In this document: positions 50,791-61,200 of the stretch, piece after piece
Layout of the letters: every line of letters begins with the position of its first letter
How positions within the stretch are numbered: position 1 is the first letter of the stretch
From: CAYWBU01 sp942491525
GTDB taxonomy: Bacteria > Desulfobacterota > Desulfomonilia > UBA1062
Assembly (NCBI GenBank): GCA_942491525.1
Contig: CALOBW010000033.1
Span: forward strand, 248,001 to 312,000
Direction of reading: 5' to 3'
Length of the DNA: 64,000 nt
The notes under the pieces: generated by a model
Told to the model about the DNA's origin: nothing
Seen by the model: the letters and a program-made list of their open reading frames with translations, nothing else
Database searches by the model: none
Program-made: the position numbers and the translations under genes

Positions 50791-51732
50791 TTACCCTTTG
50801 TCCAGTCGGCTCTGCAGCTCCAGCATATCGGCCGGCAGCGGAGCCTTAAACTCCAGGTACTCGCCACCGACGGGATGTTTAAATCCCAACAGAGTTGCAT
50901 GCAGCATCTGGCGCTCAATGCGCCTGATGTAACCACGCAGGGCCGGATCCATGATCTCCTTGACACGCTTGCGGCCACCATAGACCGGATCACCGACCAC
51001 CGGATGGTTCATATCCGCCAGATGAACCCGGATCTGATGGGTACGCCCGGTCTGCAGCTGCAGGCGCAAGCGCGAAAGTCCGGGCCACTCGCTAAGAACC
51101 TTCCAGTGGGTGATGGCTTCACGGCCGTCGCTGACCCGCGTGCTCATTCGCTTACGGTCCTTCGGATGGCGCCCGATCAGAGTCTCGATCCGACCCTCGG
51201 CCTGGGGCAGATGGCCATAGCAGATGCACTCATACTCCCGCTGCTGTCCATGGCGTTTAAAGGCCGCCGCCAGCTCAGTGTACGCCTCGCATGAACGGGC
51301 AACCACCATCACGCCGCTGGTCAGCTTATCCAAACGATGCACAATGCCAGGACGCTCCGGATCGCCGACAGCGGCAATCTCAGGATAACGGGCCAGCAGT
51401 CCGTTGACCATGGTATCTCCCTCGCCGCCGGCCCCGGGATGAACGACCAGGCCGGCGGGCTTGTTGATCACAACAATATCTCTGTCTTCGAAGATGATGG
51501 GCAGATCCATCGCCCGGGGCTGCGGGCCTGCAGCCGTTTGATCCTCCGCCACCGAGGCCACAATCTGCATGCCGGCTTCAACCTTGAATGCCGCTTTGCG
51601 CTTTCGTCCGTCGACCAGCACACAACCATCATCCACAAGTTTGGCTGCCTTGGAGCGGCTCACATCCAGGGCCACCGCCAGATAGGCATCCAGGCGCAAC
51701 CCGCCATCCTCAACCAACAACTCAGTCTGCAT
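50791..51732 (-). CDS. rluD: Ribosomal large subunit pseudouridine synthase (RluD family)
   Basis: 313 residues. An S4 RNA-binding domain is at the N-terminus ('LRLDAYLAVALDVSRSKAAKLVDDGCVLVDG'), then the synthase with catalytic HRLDKLTSG and 'LQTGRTHQIRVHLADMNHPVVGDPVYG'. It converts uridines in 23S rRNA helix 69 to pseudouridine in RluD; closely related RluC/RluA specificities are possible. The ATG overlaps the patatin stop codon by one base. Confidence 0.9.
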   Translation of the reverse strand: MQTELLVEDGGLRLDAYLAVALDVSRSKAAKLVDDGCVLVDGRKRKAAFKVEAGMQIVASVAEDQTAAGPQPRAMDLPIIFEDRDIVVINKPAGLVVHPGAGGEGDTMVNGLLARYPEIAAVGDPERPGIVHRLDKLTSGVMVVARSCEAYTELAAAFKRHGQQREYECICYGHLPQAEGRIETLIGRHPKDRKRMSTRVSDGREAITHWKVLSEWPGLSRLRLQLQTGRTHQIRVHLADMNHPVVGDPVYGGRKRVKEIMDPALRGYIRRIERQMLHATLLGFKHPVGGEYLEFKAPLPADMLELQSRLDKG

Positions 51733-52607
51733 TAAATTCTTCCAGCCTTTTTACGTTTCTTAATATAGGGAATGGCCGCTTCTCCGGCCTCAAAACCCGC
51801 CTCAATATAATCGTCAATATGGTCAAAATCATACCATACGGCGTTCCTGACCTGGGGCGCAACCAGCAGATCAGCCATTTCGGCCCGCTGTCGGTTAAGA
51901 ATCCTCCGTGAAATCTCGTCGGCCCGGGTGATGATATCGATGGTATTCTGCAAATCGTCAGCCGATTCACACGGCTCGATGCGTTGCGAGACATCTACAC
52001 CGACTACATACCTGCCACCGAGCTTACGGGCAACGGAGACCGGCACAGCCTCGGCCCATCCGCCGTCCACATGATTCTCACCGTCAATCACCACCGGCGG
52101 CAGAATCCCGGGCACGGCACAGGTAGCTTTGATGGCCTGGCGCAGAGGTCCGCTTAGCATGACATTCTCTGTTCCCTGACAGATGTTGAGGGCGTTACAG
52201 CCAAACGACATGGGCAGATCTTCAAAGCTGATATCCGGAATCAGTTCGTCCATCCCCAGCAGAAAGGCCTCGGGATTGATCACCGAACGGTGCAGGAAGA
52301 CCCGGTAGTAGTAGTACCCCTTACGGGCCCTGTCCGAGATGCGCTGCCAAAAGGTGTCATTGCCGCTGCCCTTGAGGGTATCAGCGTGATCCCTGAAGGT
52401 TGATGACTCCAGAAACTCCTTGAGAATCTTCTCAGTCTGGAGGGCACTAAGGGTCTGGGCATAGATAACGCCCACAACCGCGCCCATACTGGTGCCGGCC
52501 ACTACAGATGGTCGCAAACCGTCTTTTTCAAGGGCCTTGAGGAAACCGATATTGGCCAGGCCGCGGACACCGCCACCACCCAATGCCACACCAAAACTTG
52601 CTGCCAT
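51732..52607 (-). CDS. Patatin-like phospholipase family protein (RssA-like)
   Basis: 291 residues with the oxyanion loop GGGGVRGLANIG, nucleophile GTSMGAV and the Asp dyad 'HVDGGWAEAVPV' (DGG). No signal peptide. Such proteins are serine acyl hydrolases acting on membrane lipids. The Shine-Dalgarno GGGAGG is the 3' arm of the upstream terminator, followed by TTTTTTGT and the ATG. It is followed directly by rluD. Confidence 0.9.
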   Translation of the reverse strand: MAASFGVALGGGGVRGLANIGFLKALEKDGLRPSVVAGTSMGAVVGVIYAQTLSALQTEKILKEFLESSTFRDHADTLKGSGNDTFWQRISDRARKGYYYYRVFLHRSVINPEAFLLGMDELIPDISFEDLPMSFGCNALNICQGTENVMLSGPLRQAIKATCAVPGILPPVVIDGENHVDGGWAEAVPVSVARKLGGRYVVGVDVSQRIEPCESADDLQNTIDIITRADEISRRILNRQRAEMADLLVAPQVRNAVWYDFDHIDDYIEAGFEAGEAAIPYIKKRKKAGRI

Positions 52608-52616
52608 ACAAAAAAC

Positions 52617-52645
52617 CTCCCGATATATTCAATATATCGGGAGGT
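52617..52645 (-). terminator. Terminator of the purine permease gene, containing the patatin Shine-Dalgarno
   Basis: CCTCCCGATATAT-TCA-ATATATCGGGAGG is a 13-bp perfect stem. On the minus strand it is followed by six T residues and, two bases later, by the patatin ATG at 52607. The GGGAGG of the 3' arm doubles as the patatin ribosome site. Confidence 0.88.
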
Positions 52646-52659
52646 CCGGTAATTTCAAT

Positions 52660-53970
52660 CTAGAACTTATCAACAACCAGCGAAAGGATTGCGAAAAGAT
52701 CGATGACCAGCAGCATGGGCGTGATCTCTTCACGCTTGCCCATGGCCAGCTTGATCACTGTCCAGCTCAAGAATCCCCAGACAATACCCTGGGTAATTGA
52801 ATAAGTTGCCGGAATCAGGATCATCGCAAGGAAGGCTGGGATGGCATCATCAAGGTTGCCCCAGTTAATCTTGGTAACCGGTTTCATCATAAACACACCC
52901 ACCAGAACCAGCGCGGCTGAGGTGGCGATGGACGGTACAACCGAGAGCAGCGGAGAGAGGAACATGAAGGGCAGAAAGAGGAGGCCGGCCACAACAGAGG
53001 TCAGACCGGTACGCCCGCCCTCCTCGACTCCGGCCGCGCTCTCAATGTAGCTGGTGCCTGAGCTGGTGCCAAAAAGTCCGGAGATGGTGGTCGAGACAGA
53101 GTCAACAATCATAGCCTGCTTGATGTTGCGGGGCTCGCCGTTCTCATCGGTCAGATCAGCGGCCTCAGCCACACCGATGAAGGTAGAGAGCGAGTCAAAC
53201 ATGTCGGTGAACAGAAAGGCAAAGATAATCGGCCAGACAGCCAGTTTGATAGACGCTACGAAATCGATGGCCATAAACACGCTGAAGTCCGGCATGGCGA
53301 CCAGACCGCTCCAGTTGACCATAGGGGCAGAACCCCAGCCGCTGACACGGCCGATTGGAATAGCCAGCAAGGTGGTAATGATAATACCGATGATCAGAGC
53401 CCCCTTGCGGTGTTTGGCTACCATAATGGAGGTTATCAGCAGCCCGACTACAAAGGTTACGGTTGCGGCATTCAAATGGCCGAATGTCAGCAGGGTGGCC
53501 GGATGATCCACGATGAAACCGGCATTTATGAAGCCGATCAGTGTAATGAAAAGACCGATACCGGCCGCCACGGCATATCTGATCTGCTTCGGGATCGATT
53601 TAACAATGTAAGTACGAACATTGAAAATGGACAGAATCAGAAAGACGATGCCCGACCAGAAGACTGCACCGAGCGCCACTTCCCAGCTGGCCTTGCCTGA
53701 AAGCACAACCGAGTAGGTAAAGAAAGCGTTGAGGCCCATGCCCGGCGCCAGCGCAATCGGGTTATTGGCATAGAGTCCCATCATAATCGAACTGAATGCA
53801 CTGACCAGAACGGTAGCAGTCAGAACGCCACTGAACGGCATGCCGGTGGCGCTTATGATGGCCGGATTAACTACGACGATATACATCATAGCCAGGAAAG
53901 TTGTGATACCGGCTACAACTTCCGTCTTGAAATCCGTCCCAAAATCACTGAAGCCAAAAAATTTATCCAT
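52660..53970 (-). CDS. NCS2-family purine permease (adenine/guanine/hypoxanthine type)
   Basis: 436 residues from the ATG at 53970, preceded by GGGGGGAGAA. About 12-14 membrane segments. Family motifs: 'VAGITTFLAMMYIVVVNPAI', 'ALAPGMGLNAFFTYSVV', 'LFTDMFDSLSTFIGVAEAADLTDENG' and 'GTSSGTSYIESAAGVEEGGRTGLTSV'. It imports nucleobases with protons (AzgA/PbuG-like subfamily). A promoter lies just upstream. I see no purine riboswitch in the leader. Confidence 0.92.
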   Translation of the reverse strand: MDKFFGFSDFGTDFKTEVVAGITTFLAMMYIVVVNPAIISATGMPFSGVLTATVLVSAFSSIMMGLYANNPIALAPGMGLNAFFTYSVVLSGKASWEVALGAVFWSGIVFLILSIFNVRTYIVKSIPKQIRYAVAAGIGLFITLIGFINAGFIVDHPATLLTFGHLNAATVTFVVGLLITSIMVAKHRKGALIIGIIITTLLAIPIGRVSGWGSAPMVNWSGLVAMPDFSVFMAIDFVASIKLAVWPIIFAFLFTDMFDSLSTFIGVAEAADLTDENGEPRNIKQAMIVDSVSTTISGLFGTSSGTSYIESAAGVEEGGRTGLTSVVAGLLFLPFMFLSPLLSVVPSIATSAALVLVGVFMMKPVTKINWGNLDDAIPAFLAMILIPATYSITQGIVWGFLSWTVIKLAMGKREEITPMLLVIDLFAILSLVVDKF

Positions 53971-54000
53971 TTCTCCCCCCAAGGTTATTTATAGCGTTTT

Positions 54001-54029
54001 CATATATTGGGATTATCAAATGAGGTCAA
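54001..54029 (-). promoter_or_regulatory. Promoter of purine permease gene
   Basis: On the minus strand TTGACC (54029-54024) and TATATG (54006-54001) are 17 bp apart, about 30 bp upstream of the permease ATG. Confidence 0.65.
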
Positions 54030-54222
54030 CCAATTAAGCCAATGTCCCCATTATTCCGGCGCAGAGCGGTATTAGATGCTCATCATAGTTATTTTTATGA
54101 AGTTTATCTAAGCATTATTTAAGTTTAGGATTTTAAATACCGAAATCTAGTTACAATTGTTTTATGTGTCACAAAGCAAAACCAATGTGAGCTGCAACAA
54201 ATTAAGTATCAGAGGAGAACAG

Positions 54223-56295
54223 ATGCTTTGTTATAAGAGAGAAAAGAACATGAATCTGCATCCGTCCATGACTCAAATGATTGTTACATTGACTCTTGTA
54301 ATGCTGATTTCAACAGCGCTGCCCCCAGCCGACATTTCCGCAGATGAGATCGATGACTTCACCGAACTGAGTCTTGAAGAGCTGATGAATATTGAGGTGA
54401 CCTCGGTATCCAAGAAGGCGCAGAAGATTTCAGATGCACCGGCGGCCATCTTTGTAGTCAGCGATGAAGATATTCGGCGCTCCGGCGTCACAACTATCCA
54501 AGACGCATTACGGATGGTGCCGGGTATTCAGGTTGCCAAGATCGACGCCAACAAATGGGCCATAACTTCACGCGGCTTCAACGACCGTTTCGCCAACAAG
54601 CTGCTGGTACTCGTTGACGGCCGCAGCGTCTACACCCCCATGTTTTCAGGTGTCTACTGGAATATGCAGGACATCATCCTTGAAGATGTGGCCCGCATCG
54701 AAGTCATCAGGGGACCGGGTGCAGCCCTCTGGGGCGCCAATGCCGTTAACGGCGTCATTAATATCATCACCAAGACAACAGCCGAAACCCAGGGCGTCAT
54801 GGCTTCAGCCGGCGCCGGCAGCGAAGAGCGTGGCTTTGTAAACCTGCGCTACGGCGGCAAATTTGGTGACGATGACGCCTATCGGGTCTGGGCCAAGTAT
54901 TTCAACCGCGACAGTTCGGTTGACAGCTACGGCCATAAGGCCAATGATGACTGGGAAGGCCTGCGCAGCGGTTTCAGAGTCGACCTTCAGGAGGGAGCCA
55001 ATGATACGGTCACCCTACAGGGTGATGTTTACAAGGGCCTGGCCAACGAAACCATCAACCGCAAACTGCTGGTAGCGCCCTACTCGTTAAATCTCAACCA
55101 GCAGATAGATCTCTTCGAGGCCAATTTGCTGAGCCGCTGGGACCACACCTTTGGAGGTGGTTCCGATATGTCACTGCAATTCTACTACGACCACATCGAC
55201 CGCGATGCATCCAATCTATCACCCATGCGCAACACCTTTGACGTGGACTTCCAGCACCGCATTCAGGCTGACGATATCAATGAGATCGTCTGGGGCCTGG
55301 GCTACCGCTATACGGCCGATAAAGTAGAAGGCTCACTGGATTCGGCCCTGCTGCCTAAGAGCGACAAGACCAGCCTCTACTCGGCCTTTATCCAGAATCA
55401 GATCAGCCTTATTCCGACTGAACTGAGCATGACCGTCGGCAGTAAATTTGAACACAACTCCTACACCGGCCTAGAGATTCAGCCCAGCCTGCGTATGATC
55501 TGGACACCCCAGGACAAATTATCTTTCTGGGGTTCGGTATCCAGGGCGGTTAGAACACCCAGCCGCGGTGAGAGAAACGTCCTTGCCACCAATGCGGTCT
55601 ATGAACCCGGCACCTATCACCCGACTCTGCCGACCGCACTGCACATCTTTGGCAATTCAGAGATGGAGTCCGAAAGCATGATGGCCTACGAGATGGGCAC
55701 CCGGATCCTGCCGCTGAACAACCTTTCTCTGGACATGAGCACCTTCTACAATGACTACGACAAACTGCAGTCTGTGGAACTGGTACCCTTCATGATGAGC
55801 GAGATCAACTACTACGGCCAACACTACATGATCCCGAACATGGCAGGCAACAAGATGGAAGCCTACACTTACGGCTTTGAAATGGCCGCCGACTGGCGCC
55901 CGATGGAGTGGTGGCAGTTCAAACTGGCCTACACCTATCTGCAGATGAAAATTGAACCCAAGAGCAGCAGCCTTGACTTCTTCTCGCCCACAATTGCCGG
56001 TTCCAGCCCACACAACCAGATCTCGCTGCGCTCCGTCATGGATCTGCCCCACAACCTGGAGCTGGACCTCTGGCTGCGCTATGTGGACGATTTAAGAAAG
56101 CAGGCCACGGTCGACAGTTACACAACCATGGATTTAAGATTTGGCTGGCACATTCGCGAGGATCTGGAACTCAGCATCGTCGGACAGAATCTGTTCCAGA
56201 AACGCCATGCAGAATTCTCTCCAAGCTACCTGCTTGACACCTTGCCGTCCGAGATGGAACGCGGTATTTATGCCAAAATCACCTGGGAGATGTAA
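54223..56295 (+). CDS. TonB-dependent outer membrane receptor
   Basis: About 690 residues. The ATG at 54223 follows AGAGGAGA; MNLHPSM at 54250 is an alternative. After the signal peptide, 'LSLEELMNIEVTSVSKKAQKISDAPAAIFVVSDEDIRRSG' leads into the plug ('LVDGRSVYTPMFSGVYWNMQDIILEDVARIEVIRGPGAALWGANAVNGVINIITK'). The barrel follows and ends 'GIYAKITWEM'. YfiR- and diguanylate-cyclase-encoding genes follow at once, so this receptor may signal as well as transport. The ligand is not apparent. Confidence 0.92.
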   Translation: MLCYKREKNMNLHPSMTQMIVTLTLVMLISTALPPADISADEIDDFTELSLEELMNIEVTSVSKKAQKISDAPAAIFVVSDEDIRRSGVTTIQDALRMVPGIQVAKIDANKWAITSRGFNDRFANKLLVLVDGRSVYTPMFSGVYWNMQDIILEDVARIEVIRGPGAALWGANAVNGVINIITKTTAETQGVMASAGAGSEERGFVNLRYGGKFGDDDAYRVWAKYFNRDSSVDSYGHKANDDWEGLRSGFRVDLQEGANDTVTLQGDVYKGLANETINRKLLVAPYSLNLNQQIDLFEANLLSRWDHTFGGGSDMSLQFYYDHIDRDASNLSPMRNTFDVDFQHRIQADDINEIVWGLGYRYTADKVEGSLDSALLPKSDKTSLYSAFIQNQISLIPTELSMTVGSKFEHNSYTGLEIQPSLRMIWTPQDKLSFWGSVSRAVRTPSRGERNVLATNAVYEPGTYHPTLPTALHIFGNSEMESESMMAYEMGTRILPLNNLSLDMSTFYNDYDKLQSVELVPFMMSEINYYGQHYMIPNMAGNKMEAYTYGFEMAADWRPMEWWQFKLAYTYLQMKIEPKSSSLDFFSPTIAGSSPHNQISLRSVMDLPHNLELDLWLRYVDDLRKQATVDSYTTMDLRFGWHIREDLELSIVGQNLFQKRHAEFSPSYLLDTLPSEMERGIYAKITWEM

Positions 56296-56301
56296 AATTT
56301 C

Positions 56302-56850
56302 ATGAGAGCAGCCAAACTGATTACAATCTGGTCGGTGGCGTTACTTTGCGCTCTGCCATGCCATGCACAGCAGAACGTATCGCGCGAATATATCATCAAG
56401 GCGGCCACCCTCTACAATATCTGCCGCTACATTGAATGGCCCATCGGAGCCTTCAGCAGCGCCGACGCCCCTCTCGGCCTGGTAATCCTCGGCCAGGATC
56501 CTTTTGGCGAATCTATCCAGGCCATCGCCGGCAAGCAGGTGCGCGGCCGGAATATCGAAATCAGTTACATTGACACCCTCCAGGATTTTCATGGTGGACA
56601 CATCTTATTCATCAGCCGATCAGCCGCGTCAGAGATCTCTTCCATTCTGAAGTTCATGTCATCACAGCCAATCCTGACCGTCGGCGACATGGACAATTTT
56701 GCTGAACTGGGCGGTATGATCAACTTCTACATTGAGAACAACCGCATCCGCTTTGACATCAACGCTGACGAGGCTGAGAATGCCAATCTTAAGATCAGCT
56801 CAAACCTGATGAAACTGGGTAATATTGTTGAGACCGGGAGTGCCAGATGA
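56302..56850 (+). CDS. YfiR-family periplasmic protein (DUF4154)
   Basis: 182 residues with a signal peptide (ending near CHAQQN). The family signature 'EYIIKAATLYNICRYIEWP' is followed by 'LVILGQDPFGESI', 'HILFISRSAASEI' and 'LTVGDMDNFAELGGMINFYIENNRIRFDIN'. In Pseudomonas YfiR is a periplasmic repressor of the diguanylate cyclase YfiN. It overlaps the cyclase gene by 4 bp. Confidence 0.9.
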   Translation: MRAAKLITIWSVALLCALPCHAQQNVSREYIIKAATLYNICRYIEWPIGAFSSADAPLGLVILGQDPFGESIQAIAGKQVRGRNIEISYIDTLQDFHGGHILFISRSAASEISSILKFMSSQPILTVGDMDNFAELGGMINFYIENNRIRFDINADEAENANLKISSNLMKLGNIVETGSAR

Positions 56851-58211
56851 AACTGATCAGCAAATTCTCCCTCAAACGCAAACTCAACCTGATCACCATC
56901 TCAATCGCATTCATGGTGCTCTTGATCTCAGCTGTTCTTTCGACCGGCTACAAGGTATACAGCTTCCGTCAGACAATGCTGGAAAACCTGGCCACCCTCG
57001 CGGCCGTCACCGCCTACAACAGCTCTGCCGCCATAGTCTTCTTTGACCAGGATTCAGCCCGCGAAACGCTCTCGGCCCTCAAGGTCGAGCCCAATATCGT
57101 TTCTGCGGCCATCTTTGACCTTCAGGGACAGATCTTTGCATCGTACGGCAATGACCATGAGCTGATTGAAAAATCACGCCAGCTGATAGACCCGGACACG
57201 CGCTACGCCTTCGACAATGAGCATCTGCACATGAGCCAGCCGATAAATCTCGACGACGAGCAGCTGGGGACAATCTACATCGTATCCAACCTGACCAAAC
57301 TCTACCAGGATATTAAATTCAACGCCATGGCCCTCTCGCTGGTCGTTCTGATTTCAGTTCTGATAAGCTACCTCCTATCCTCCCGACTGCACGACCTGAT
57401 CTCCAAGCCCATTCTGAGCATGGCCGACAAGATGAACATGGTTTCGCACGACAAAAACTATTCAATCAGGATAGAGAAACAGCGCAACGATGAACTGGGC
57501 ATCCTGATAGAGGGATTCAACGACATGCTCAGTCAGATCCAGTCGCGCGACAAGCGTTTGGAAAAACAGCGTGACGAACTTGAAGACCAGGTCAAAGAAC
57601 GCACCGCGGCGCTAGAGAACCAGAAGAATGAACTTGAACAGGCCCTTGAAGAGATTAAGATCCTGACCGTTACCGATCCACTTACGGAAAGCTATAACCG
57701 GACCTATCTGACCGACAACCTGCCCCATGAACTCAAACGCGCCAAGCGCTACAGGCACCCGATCTCTGTCATCATGTGCGATATTGACTACTTCAAACAG
57801 ATCAATGATACCTACGGTCATCAGGCCGGCGACCAGGTTCTGATGGACTTTGTGCTCTGCGTAATGGACCATATCCGGGTCAATGTTGACTGGGTCGTGC
57901 GCTACGGCGGCGAAGAATTCCTGATTATCCTGCCAGAAACCGACCTGACCGGCGCCCTCTGCCTGGGCGAAAGACTGCGCAAATCAGTTGAAGAGACTGA
58001 GATCCGCACCGGCATGGAGAGCATAAACATCACGGCAAGTTTCGGCGTGGCCTGTTACACACCCGACAGTTTTTCCCCGGCCATCTCACCTGAAGCCATG
58101 ATCAATCTGGCCGACGAGTGCATGTACCGCGCCAAGGACGGCGGCCGCAACCGTGTAATCGGCGAGCTGACCCGCAGCAAGGAATCCCAGGCCCACTCCG
58201 CTGACTGTTGA
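56847..58211 (+). CDS. YfiN-like membrane diguanylate cyclase
   Basis: 454 residues. Membrane helix 1 is at ~15-40, with a periplasmic CHASE8-like domain to ~150 ('LATLAAVTAYNSSAAIVFFDQDSARETLSAL'). Helix 2 follows (~152-175), then HAMP, a coiled coil and GGDEF. GGEEF is residues 354-358, so the cyclase should be active. The inhibitory RxxD site is not in its usual place (RVNVD precedes WVVRYGGEEF), so product inhibition may be lost. It is coupled to the YfiR gene by a 4-bp overlap. Makes c-di-GMP. Confidence 0.92.
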   Translation: MKLISKFSLKRKLNLITISIAFMVLLISAVLSTGYKVYSFRQTMLENLATLAAVTAYNSSAAIVFFDQDSARETLSALKVEPNIVSAAIFDLQGQIFASYGNDHELIEKSRQLIDPDTRYAFDNEHLHMSQPINLDDEQLGTIYIVSNLTKLYQDIKFNAMALSLVVLISVLISYLLSSRLHDLISKPILSMADKMNMVSHDKNYSIRIEKQRNDELGILIEGFNDMLSQIQSRDKRLEKQRDELEDQVKERTAALENQKNELEQALEEIKILTVTDPLTESYNRTYLTDNLPHELKRAKRYRHPISVIMCDIDYFKQINDTYGHQAGDQVLMDFVLCVMDHIRVNVDWVVRYGGEEFLIILPETDLTGALCLGERLRKSVEETEIRTGMESINITASFGVACYTPDSFSPAISPEAMINLADECMYRAKDGGRNRVIGELTRSKESQAHSADC

Positions 58212-58212
58212 A

Positions 58213-61200
58213 TCACACGCCCCGGGCAGCATCTGTCCGGGGCAGAAAGAGGCTGAAGGTACATCCATAGCCCGGCCTGTTCTGAAGTTGGATGCCACCC
58301 TTATGAGCTCTGACAAGTCCCAAGACCTCCGGTAGCCCCAGGCCCCTGCCGACAAACTTGGTCGTAAAGAACGGATCAAAAATCTTGCTTAGATGTTCAG
58401 AATCGATACCGGGCCCACTGTCACTAATATCTACCACGACATACCTGCCAGCGGGCAGTACATCGTTGAGGTAGGTCTGAACGTCTTCAGCATGCTGCAC
58501 CTCATAGATCCGCAGCGCAACGCTCCCGCCACTCTCAGCCATGGCCTCCATTGAGTTCGTCAGCAGATTGACCAACGCCTTGCGAATCGAGCTACTGTCC
58601 ACATCCACAACACACGGGTCACTAGGAAGCTCCAGTCTGAGCTCAATTTTATCCTGCAGGCTAACATCAATCTCCTCACCAATTGCTGCAACCAGCCCCA
58701 CCAGATCAACCGGCGCCTTGTCAATCTTGGCCTGCCCGACAAAGGTAAGCATGATGTTTGACATCTCGGCCGCCCGTTTTGCTGAATTATAGGCCCCGAT
58801 GACATTGTGTGAAATGCTATCCGCGGACGAGATCTCGCCCATCACCATCTCCAGATTGCCCATGACAGCCATCAGAATATTGTTAAAATTATGGGCGATA
58901 CTGCCGGCCATCACATTCAGGCTCTCAAACTTGCGGGTCAGCTCAATCTGTTTTTGAAGTTTCTGGCGCTCCTGTTCCGCCCTTTTCCTGGCACTGATGT
59001 CACGGGTTATGCCGTGCAGTCCGACAGGCTTGCCACTCTCATCACGAATGAATGACACACTCAGTTCCACCCAAAATAGTGAATTGTGCGGATGATAGTG
59101 CTCTAGCTCAAAGGTGATAAACCGGTTGGGATCCGCGTTGCCCGCATTTTCAATCTCCATCTCCCTGGCCAAAATCAACGCCGCCTTCTCCATCGACTGG
59201 GGCGGCAGTTTGTCCTCAAGTTTAATCTTCATAAACTCATCAGGCGAGACCCCAAAAACGCTTTGACAGGAGGGACTGATGTAGTAGGACTGCATATTCA
59301 TATCTGTCATCCAGACCACATCAGGACTGGCCTCCGTGAGGAATCTGTACCTGGCCTCACTCTGGCGTAATTGATCCTCAATCTTCTTGCGGGCACTGAT
59401 ATCGATGGATATGCCCAATGCGGCATAGACCTGATCTGCGGCATCCACCAACGGATAGGCGGTAAACAGAGCTGCAAACTCCTCCCCCCCGCTGCGTACA
59501 AGGGTCATCTCCCCATGAAAACTCTGGCGCCGGCAAACCATATCGTCGATCAGATCAGGAAATTTATCAACGTCTTCCGGCCTATGCAGCATTGCAACGG
59601 GCTTGCCGATCACATCATCCCGTTTGAAACCAAAAATATTTTCAGCCCCGGTGCTGAATTCGGTTATATGGGCATCGCGCCCGTCCAGATCAGTCACAAT
59701 GATTGAAACATCGACTGCCGCATCAAATATTGAACGTAAAAAATCGCGGTTGCGCAGAATCTCATCCTGAATCTTTTTACGTTTAGTAATATCCAGGCCG
59801 ATCAGGGTCAGAGCAGTTATCCGTCCATCCTGCCATATTGGACCGACATTTGTTTCAAAATAGCGTCTGGACGCCATCCTGCCGCCTGAGCGATATTCGC
59901 ACCTGGCCGGCTGACCGCTGACAAAAACATCCCTCAAAACGCTGCGGGCTGCCTCGTGATAGTCCGGATCAACATAATCAAAAATAGAACTGCCCAGTAC
60001 ATCGCGTTCAGTCAGGCCCTCGGGAAACATATTTGCAAATTCTATACGCCCATCCTGATCAGTGATGATAATATAATTGGGAGCATGCTGCACCAGTGAG
60101 CGCCACTTCGACTCTGATATCTGGAGCTGCTTTTCCATCTCCTTGCGCTCTGTGATATCGGTGCCAAAGCTCAACGTTCCGGCCGGCACCCCATGCTCAT
60201 CCCTCAGCAGCGTATTATTCCAGACAACCGATCGTTCCTGGCCGCTGCTAGTTACAACAAGCCCCTCCACTTGCGGCACGCACTCCATCTGCCCAGCCAT
60301 AACCTGATTAAAGGCCTCCCAAGCGGCGGCAGTATGATGTTTAGGCAGCACCAGACTGAACCATTCCCGGCTGATCAGTTCATCCTGCTCATAACCCAGA
60401 ATCTGGCTCCCCTCCGCATTAATCAGAGTAACTTCGCCGCGCCGGTCCAGCGCCAGAATAATGCCCCCCGCGATATCAAGATACTGACGAGCCCTCTCCC
60501 GCTCTTTAGCCAGGGCATCGCGAGTCTCTTTCTGGTCAGTAACATCATATCCAAAGACCTGGACAGCCGTAATCTTCCCGCTTAAATCACGGACAGGCTG
60601 AAATGTCGTGCTGAACCAGTATCCCCGCCCACGAATAACGATGAAATCTTCACTCTGATGCGCGGTTCCACTCTGAACTACCCCCGCAATTAGTTCAACA
60701 ATCCGACCCTCCAAAGCCGGCAGGTAATCATATATCGACGTCCCTTCAATATCAGCAGGCGTACCACCCAGAATTTTAGCTGAAGCAGGATTTACCATTA
60801 AAATAATCCCGTTAAGATCAAGGTAGGTGATCGGAGCATCAACATTATCGAACAGCACCCGGTGTTTCTCTTCACTCTGACGCAACTGCAGAGTCCGTTC
60901 CTCAAGCAGATCCTCGACACCCAGCAGCGCCCGCTCACGACTGGTCTGTTCCACTATCTTAACCACATACTCCGGTGCAAAGGGTTTACGAATATATGCA
61001 CTGATGCCCTTACGCATCAGATCAACGGCCAGCCGGGGGTCAGCATCCTCGGTCATCACCACAAAAGCAGTCTGCGGAAAAAGAACCCGGAATCGATCAA
61101 TCAGACAACTCCCCGTGCAATCGGGCAGATGGTATTCAAACAGAACTACATCAGGCCGCCACTCATCAAATTTCCGACTGCCGCTTTCAATTGAACCCTC

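Noticed and set aside
53971..54156. Purine riboswitch before the NCS2 permease
   Set aside because: I looked for the three-way junction elements and found only an ordinary promoter and a short leader.
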